Shown here: positions 60,325-64,000 of the stretch, one piece after another
Position numbering within the stretch: position 1 is the first letter of the stretch
Layout of the letters: each line of letters begins with the position of its first letter
Assembly (NCBI GenBank): GCA_900541745.1
Contig: UQLA01000001.1
Coordinates: 62,001-126,000 of the forward strand
From: an uncultured Collinsella sp.
Lineage (GTDB): Bacteria > Actinomycetota > Coriobacteriia > Coriobacteriales > Coriobacteriaceae
Reading direction: 5' to 3'
DNA length: 64,000 nucleotides
Program-made: the position numbers and the translations under genes
The notes under the pieces: model-generated
The model's input: the letters and a program-made list of their open reading frames with translations, nothing else
Database searches by the model: none
Told to the model about the DNA's origin: nothing

Positions 60325-62085
60325 TTATGCCTCGAGGTTTTCCTCGATCCAGGCGACGGCACCCTTGGGATCCTTAGTGAGGTCGATGTACTGTTTGCCC
60401 TTGGGCGACAGCAGCGTGATGCCCAGGCGGTCGGTGTCGGCCTTCATCTCGTTGTAATAGGTGCGAACCTGCGGAGCCAGGACGATGACGTTGTACTGGT
60501 CCATGATGGCGTAGTGGCTGCCGTAGGCACCGGCGTTGGCGGTAATGTCGATGCCCAGCTCGTCGGCGCCTTCCTTAAGCGCGTTGGCGAGCAGTGCAGA
60601 GGTGCCGGCGCCAGCGCACAGAACCAGAACCCTCAGATCCTTGCCCTTAAGGGCGGACGGAGCTGCGGAGGCCTCAGTGGCAGAAGCGGTCTCGACAACA
60701 GGAGCCTCAACGGCGGGGGCGGCAGCGGTCTTGACGGCCTTGGTCTCCTCGGCCTCTTCTTCGGCCAGGGTCTCGGCCTCCTGCTTGCACAGGACGTTGT
60801 CGTAGGCCTTGCAGAACGGGTAGTAGATTAAGAAGTCAACGACCAGCAGGACGACAACCAGGACCAGAGAGATCGGCTGGAAGTTGGTGTCGATGAAGGT
60901 GCCGATCGGTCCGGGGAGTGCCCACGGCATGGCATAGATAAAGCCGTTCATGCCCAAAAAGTCGATGAAGAACTTACCAATGAGGACGTTGGCCACGGGG
61001 GCAAACAGGAACGGGATCAGGAAGTACGGGTTGAGGATGATGGGCGCGGCGAACAGCAGCGGTTCGTTGACGGCGAACATCACGGGTACGACAGAGGCTT
61101 TGCCGACGGCCTTGAGCTGCTTGGAGCGCATAAAGAGCAGGAAGATGATCGGGACAATGAACGTGGCGCCGGTGCCGCCGAGTTCGCCGATGTAGTTACC
61201 GAAGTTCTCGGTCAGGGCGAGGGCGGGGTGACCGCCGGCCTGCAGCGTGGCGAGGTTGGTGGTGATGTTGCCAAACAGCGCGGCGTTGAGGGCAGGCTTA
61301 ACGACCGAGGGGCCGTGGATGCCCATGAACCAGAACAGCGGGATCATGAACCAGATGAGGGCGAGGCCGGCGTAGGAATCGGCAGCGGCGAACAGCGGGC
61401 TCACCAGCGTGGAGATGACGTTGGCAAACGGGACGGCCAAGCAGGTGCGGCAGATAACGTCGATGACGGCGACAAACAGGATGGAGAAGCTGAAGGCGAA
61501 GATGTCGCGGAAGTTCTGGGCGATGGCGCCGGGGACTTCTTTGGGCAGCTTGATGGTGATGTCTCGCTTAATGCAGAAGGCATAGATGTTGACCGTGGCA
61601 AATGCGGCGACAAAGGAGCTCAGTAGGCCCTTGGTGCCCATGTTGTCGGTAAAGAACACCGAGACATCGGCGCCGTCGATCTTGGCACTCGTCTGGGTAA
61701 CGGCCAAGATGAGCATAGCGCACATGGCGGCGACCATGGTGCTCGTGGCGTTGATGGCCTTGCCGGCAGGCATGCGGCGGTTCTTGGAGCCGGTCAGCGC
61801 GCTTGCGGTGGTGCCGGCGACCATGATGCCCACGACGCCCATCGTGAAGTTGTAAACCTTGTTGCAGAAGTTCACGACGTCGACGTTCCACCAGTCGGGC
61901 AGCGTAAAGCCGCCGACCGTGGCGACAACGCCCGGCAGGGTCGAAATAAGCAGGAAGACAGAAGAAGACAGGATGATGGGCATTGCTGCCAAAAAGCCGT
62001 CTTTAATGGCCTGAAGGTAGATGTTCTTAGAGACCTTGTCGAAGTACGGCTGACCTTTCTCCAAGAACTTAACGATCGATTCCAT
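60325..62085 (-). CDS. PTS IICB permease, lactose/cellobiose family
   Basis: 586 residues. IIC domain (MESIVKFLEKGQPYFDKVS; AIAQNFRDIFAFSFSIL; FAVNEPLLFAAPIILNPY), Glu/Ala linker, IIB with C490 in VLVLCAGAGTSALLANAL. Second gene after a GH1 hydrolase, with 176 bases and a strong hairpin between them. AGGAG stands 9 bases before the ATG. Confidence 0.93.
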   Translation of the reverse strand: MESIVKFLEKGQPYFDKVSKNIYLQAIKDGFLAAMPIILSSSVFLLISTLPGVVATVGGFTLPDWWNVDVVNFCNKVYNFTMGVVGIMVAGTTASALTGSKNRRMPAGKAINATSTMVAAMCAMLILAVTQTSAKIDGADVSVFFTDNMGTKGLLSSFVAAFATVNIYAFCIKRDITIKLPKEVPGAIAQNFRDIFAFSFSILFVAVIDVICRTCLAVPFANVISTLVSPLFAAADSYAGLALIWFMIPLFWFMGIHGPSVVKPALNAALFGNITTNLATLQAGGHPALALTENFGNYIGELGGTGATFIVPIIFLLFMRSKQLKAVGKASVVPVMFAVNEPLLFAAPIILNPYFLIPFLFAPVANVLIGKFFIDFLGMNGFIYAMPWALPGPIGTFIDTNFQPISLVLVVVLLVVDFLIYYPFCKAYDNVLCKQEAETLAEEEAEETKAVKTAAAPAVEAPVVETASATEASAAPSALKGKDLRVLVLCAGAGTSALLANALKEGADELGIDITANAGAYGSHYAIMDQYNVIVLAPQVRTYYNEMKADTDRLGITLLSPKGKQYIDLTKDPKGAVAWIEENLEA

Positions 62086-62193
62086 AGTTCACGCTCCTCT
62101 TTGCATGAAATCTTAATGGCATGGACGTTGAAAACCTATATGGTCTCCCGCTTGCTAAAAGCCCGGGTGCAGGCGGGGTCGGTCCCAGGGGGA

Positions 62194-62240
62194 GAGAGGG
62201 GAGCGGCTGGGTTTGTATCGCATAGGGCCGCTCCCCTCTC
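62194..62240 (-). promoter_or_regulatory. Intercistronic hairpin between GH1 and IICB genes
   Basis: 14-bp perfect stem GAGAGGGGAGCGGC / GCCGCTCCCCTCTC with a 19-base loop, 21 bases after the GH1 stop codon. On the minus strand the right side is followed by CCCTGG, not by T residues. It could shield the upstream mRNA end and set different levels for the two genes. Confidence 0.7.
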
Positions 62241-62261
62241 GGGGGAAAGCGAGGCGATGCG

Positions 62262-63704
62262 CTACTGCGCGTCCGCCATAGTGTCGGCGAGCTCCTTGTA
62301 CCAGAGTGCCGACTGCTTGATGTAGCGTTTTTGCGTGTCGAAGTCGATGTAGAACAGGCCGTAGCGCTTGTTATAGCCGTTGGCCCACGAGAACTGGTCC
62401 TGCAGGCTCCAGATAAAGTAGCCCTGGACGTCGACGCCCTCGGCGCGCGCCCGGAGCACCTTCTCCATGTGCTGGTCGACAAAGTCGATGCGCTCGGGAT
62501 CGGCGACGATGCCGTTTGCGTCGGGCTCGGGGTCCTTGTGGCCCAGGCCGTTTTCGGTGATATAGATGACGGGGAGGTTGGGATAGGTGGCGCTGATGTG
62601 CTTGAGCGTGTCGTAGAGGCCTTGCGGGTAGATGAGCCAATCCCAGTCGGTGGTGGGGATACCCGGCATATCGACCTGCTGCCCGACGCCCTTAAACTTA
62701 AAGCACGAGGTGCCCTTGTCTCCGGTGCCGTTAAAGCTGTTGGTGGACTCGCCATCGTAGGCGGCGATAAACGCCGACTGATAGTAGTTGAGGCCGAACA
62801 TATCGTTGCGGGGCGCCGCCTTGGCGAGCTCCTCCATGTCGCTGTCCTCAACCGTAAGCGTGGCGTTGTTGGCACGCAGAATCTCGTTGATGAGTGAGAG
62901 GGTGCGCGCGGAGTAGTGACCCAGGAAGGCGCCGTCCATGATGAAGTCGGTGTAGAAGGCGTTGTACAGGTCGGCGGCGTGCTGGTCGGCGGGCGAGTCT
63001 GTGGCAGGATATGCCGGCGTCAGGACGTTGACCATGCCAATGCGTCCGCCCAGGTGCTCGGTCTCGTCAAGATCCTTATACAGGTTGACGGCGCGGGCGT
63101 GGGCAACGAGCTCGTTGTGCTGGCTCTGGATGCCGCTCGTCACATCAAAGTGATGGTTGGGCGGGAAGTTGCCTTGGATGTATTGGGAGTGCGAGAGGCT
63201 GATGAGCTCGTTGATGGTGAACCAATTCTTGACCTCGCGGAACTCGCGGAAGCAGAACTCGGCATAGCGCACATAGGCGTCGACGGTCTTGCGGTTGAGC
63301 CAGTCGCCCTGGTTGAACAGGGCGGCGGGGGAGTCAAAGTGATGCAGGGACACATAGGGCTCGACGCCATACTTTTTGCAGCAGGCGAACAGCTCGTGGT
63401 AGTGCTTAACGCCCTCGGCGAGGGGCTCGGCATCGTCGCCGTTGGGGAAGATGCGGGTCCAGGCGATGGACACACGGATGGCGTTGAGTCCATGCTCGGC
63501 AGAAAGGCGGATATCCTCCTCGTAGCGGTTGTAGAAATCACTGGCCGGGTCGGGCAAAAAGCGACCCTGGGCGACAAGGTAATCGTCCCACATGGTCTTA
63601 CCCTTGCCTGCCACCTTCGTGGAACCTTCCGTTTGGTACGCGGCGGTTGCGGCGCCCCAAACAAAGCCCTTCGGCAGCTGCTGTACGCGGTTTAGCAAAG
63701 ACAT
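62262..63704 (-). CDS. GH1 6-phospho-beta-glycosidase
   Basis: 480 residues. Acid/base E166 in FTINELIS, nucleophile E384 in YITENGLGH, phosphate motif FSWANGYNKRYG, where the Trp is LacG-like. First gene of the unit, followed by its IICB permease, the reverse of the order in the lacE-lacG unit. It may act on a phosphorylated beta-galactoside or on a related disaccharide. ATG 63704 has GAGGG 9 bases before; the first ATG (63710) is too close. Confidence 0.9.
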   Translation of the reverse strand: MSLLNRVQQLPKGFVWGAATAAYQTEGSTKVAGKGKTMWDDYLVAQGRFLPDPASDFYNRYEEDIRLSAEHGLNAIRVSIAWTRIFPNGDDAEPLAEGVKHYHELFACCKKYGVEPYVSLHHFDSPAALFNQGDWLNRKTVDAYVRYAEFCFREFREVKNWFTINELISLSHSQYIQGNFPPNHHFDVTSGIQSQHNELVAHARAVNLYKDLDETEHLGGRIGMVNVLTPAYPATDSPADQHAADLYNAFYTDFIMDGAFLGHYSARTLSLINEILRANNATLTVEDSDMEELAKAAPRNDMFGLNYYQSAFIAAYDGESTNSFNGTGDKGTSCFKFKGVGQQVDMPGIPTTDWDWLIYPQGLYDTLKHISATYPNLPVIYITENGLGHKDPEPDANGIVADPERIDFVDQHMEKVLRARAEGVDVQGYFIWSLQDQFSWANGYNKRYGLFYIDFDTQKRYIKQSALWYKELADTMADAQ

Positions 63705-63824
63705 ATGCATACACCCTCTCGTCTCGCTGTTCGATATTGTGCGTTTGCGCTCAGGAGGCTCCTTGGTTAGCGTTCAGCGGTGAAAAAGCCCGATAAACAC
63801 TATCTTAAAATGATTAGAACCAAA

Positions 63825-63994
63825 ATGAGCACGTGAACATTTGACAATGAGCACGTTAACATCCGGCTGGGATGTATAGAAACAAAACAACTTCAAACAT
63901 CCTCGAACGGTTGTATTTGTTCGGTAAGCGGTTTTGATTGACAGAAGTTTTCATGTTGTGGTATATGGCTCGGGTATCATGAGCACGTTATCGA
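63825..63994. promoter_or_regulatory. Three ATGAGCACGTKA boxes upstream of the GH1-IICB unit
   Basis: ATGAGCACGTGAACAT (63825-63840), ATGAGCACGTTAACAT (63847-63862, 22 bases on) and ATGAGCACGTTATCGA (63979-63994). The same region has TCGAACGGTTG and TCGGTAAGCGGTT (63903-63933), loosely like the CGGTGAACGGT operator. The regulator is probably encoded beyond the right edge. Confidence 0.6.
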
Positions 63995-64000
63995 TGTATG

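Overview
The window looks like a chromosomal segment of a Collinsella-like member of the Coriobacteriia (gut Actinobacteria). I infer this from the high GC content, the Glu/Ala/Asp-rich actinobacterial coding style, the many fermentative PTS systems, the tmk-holB-ricT order and several hydrophilic insertions in otherwise standard proteins. There are no rRNA genes, transposases, integrases, phage genes or CRISPR arrays. One tRNA (Thr, anticodon CGT) is present.

Left part (1-35.5 kb), mostly housekeeping: the end of a response regulator with its histidine kinase; a universal stress protein; uppP; pcrA; manA with a GntR regulator; a ROK sugar kinase; a Mn-dependent pyrophosphatase; nhaA; an aminotransferase; a STAS anti-anti-sigma factor; a tatA-tatC-hypA-hypB-topA gene train, in which the topoisomerase resembles the archaeal type; a zinc-ribbon membrane protein; tmk-holB-ricT-comF; a solute-binding lipoprotein; the hibernation factor hpf/raiA; a DegV protein; a dehydrogenase with a striking His/Cys-rich tail; and an isocitrate dehydrogenase. 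A strongly folded, non-coding stretch with its own promoter lies between comF and hpf and is a good candidate for the raiA structured RNA.

Middle part (35.5-46.2 kb), amino-sugar use: a mannose-family PTS (IIA, a YajC-like protein, IIB, IIC, IID), a GntR regulator, an AgaS-type SIS isomerase/deaminase, an N-acetyl-hexosamine-6-phosphate deacetylase, an aldose epimerase, a LacC-type tagatose-6-phosphate kinase and a YhcH protein. Together they describe uptake of N-acetylgalactosamine or galactosamine and its conversion to tagatose-1,6-bisphosphate. The aldolase is not in the window. A 43-codon remnant of the deacetylase gene sits after lacC.

Right part (46.3-64 kb), galactoside and beta-glucoside use: an orphan IIB-like protein that has lost its phosphorylation histidine, galM, a DeoR/LacR regulator, a GntR regulator, a TIM-barrel-like protein of unknown function, three lactose/cellobiose-family IICB permeases, two phospho-beta-glycosidases of family GH1, a LacI regulator, a Fic protein and a broken partial copy of the DeoR gene. 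Eight copies of an exactly 57-bp palindromic unit occur here as three tandem arrays with 22-24 bp spacers. This is the most unusual structure in the window. A second theme is a CGGTGAACGGT-type operator repeated before at least three transport loci.
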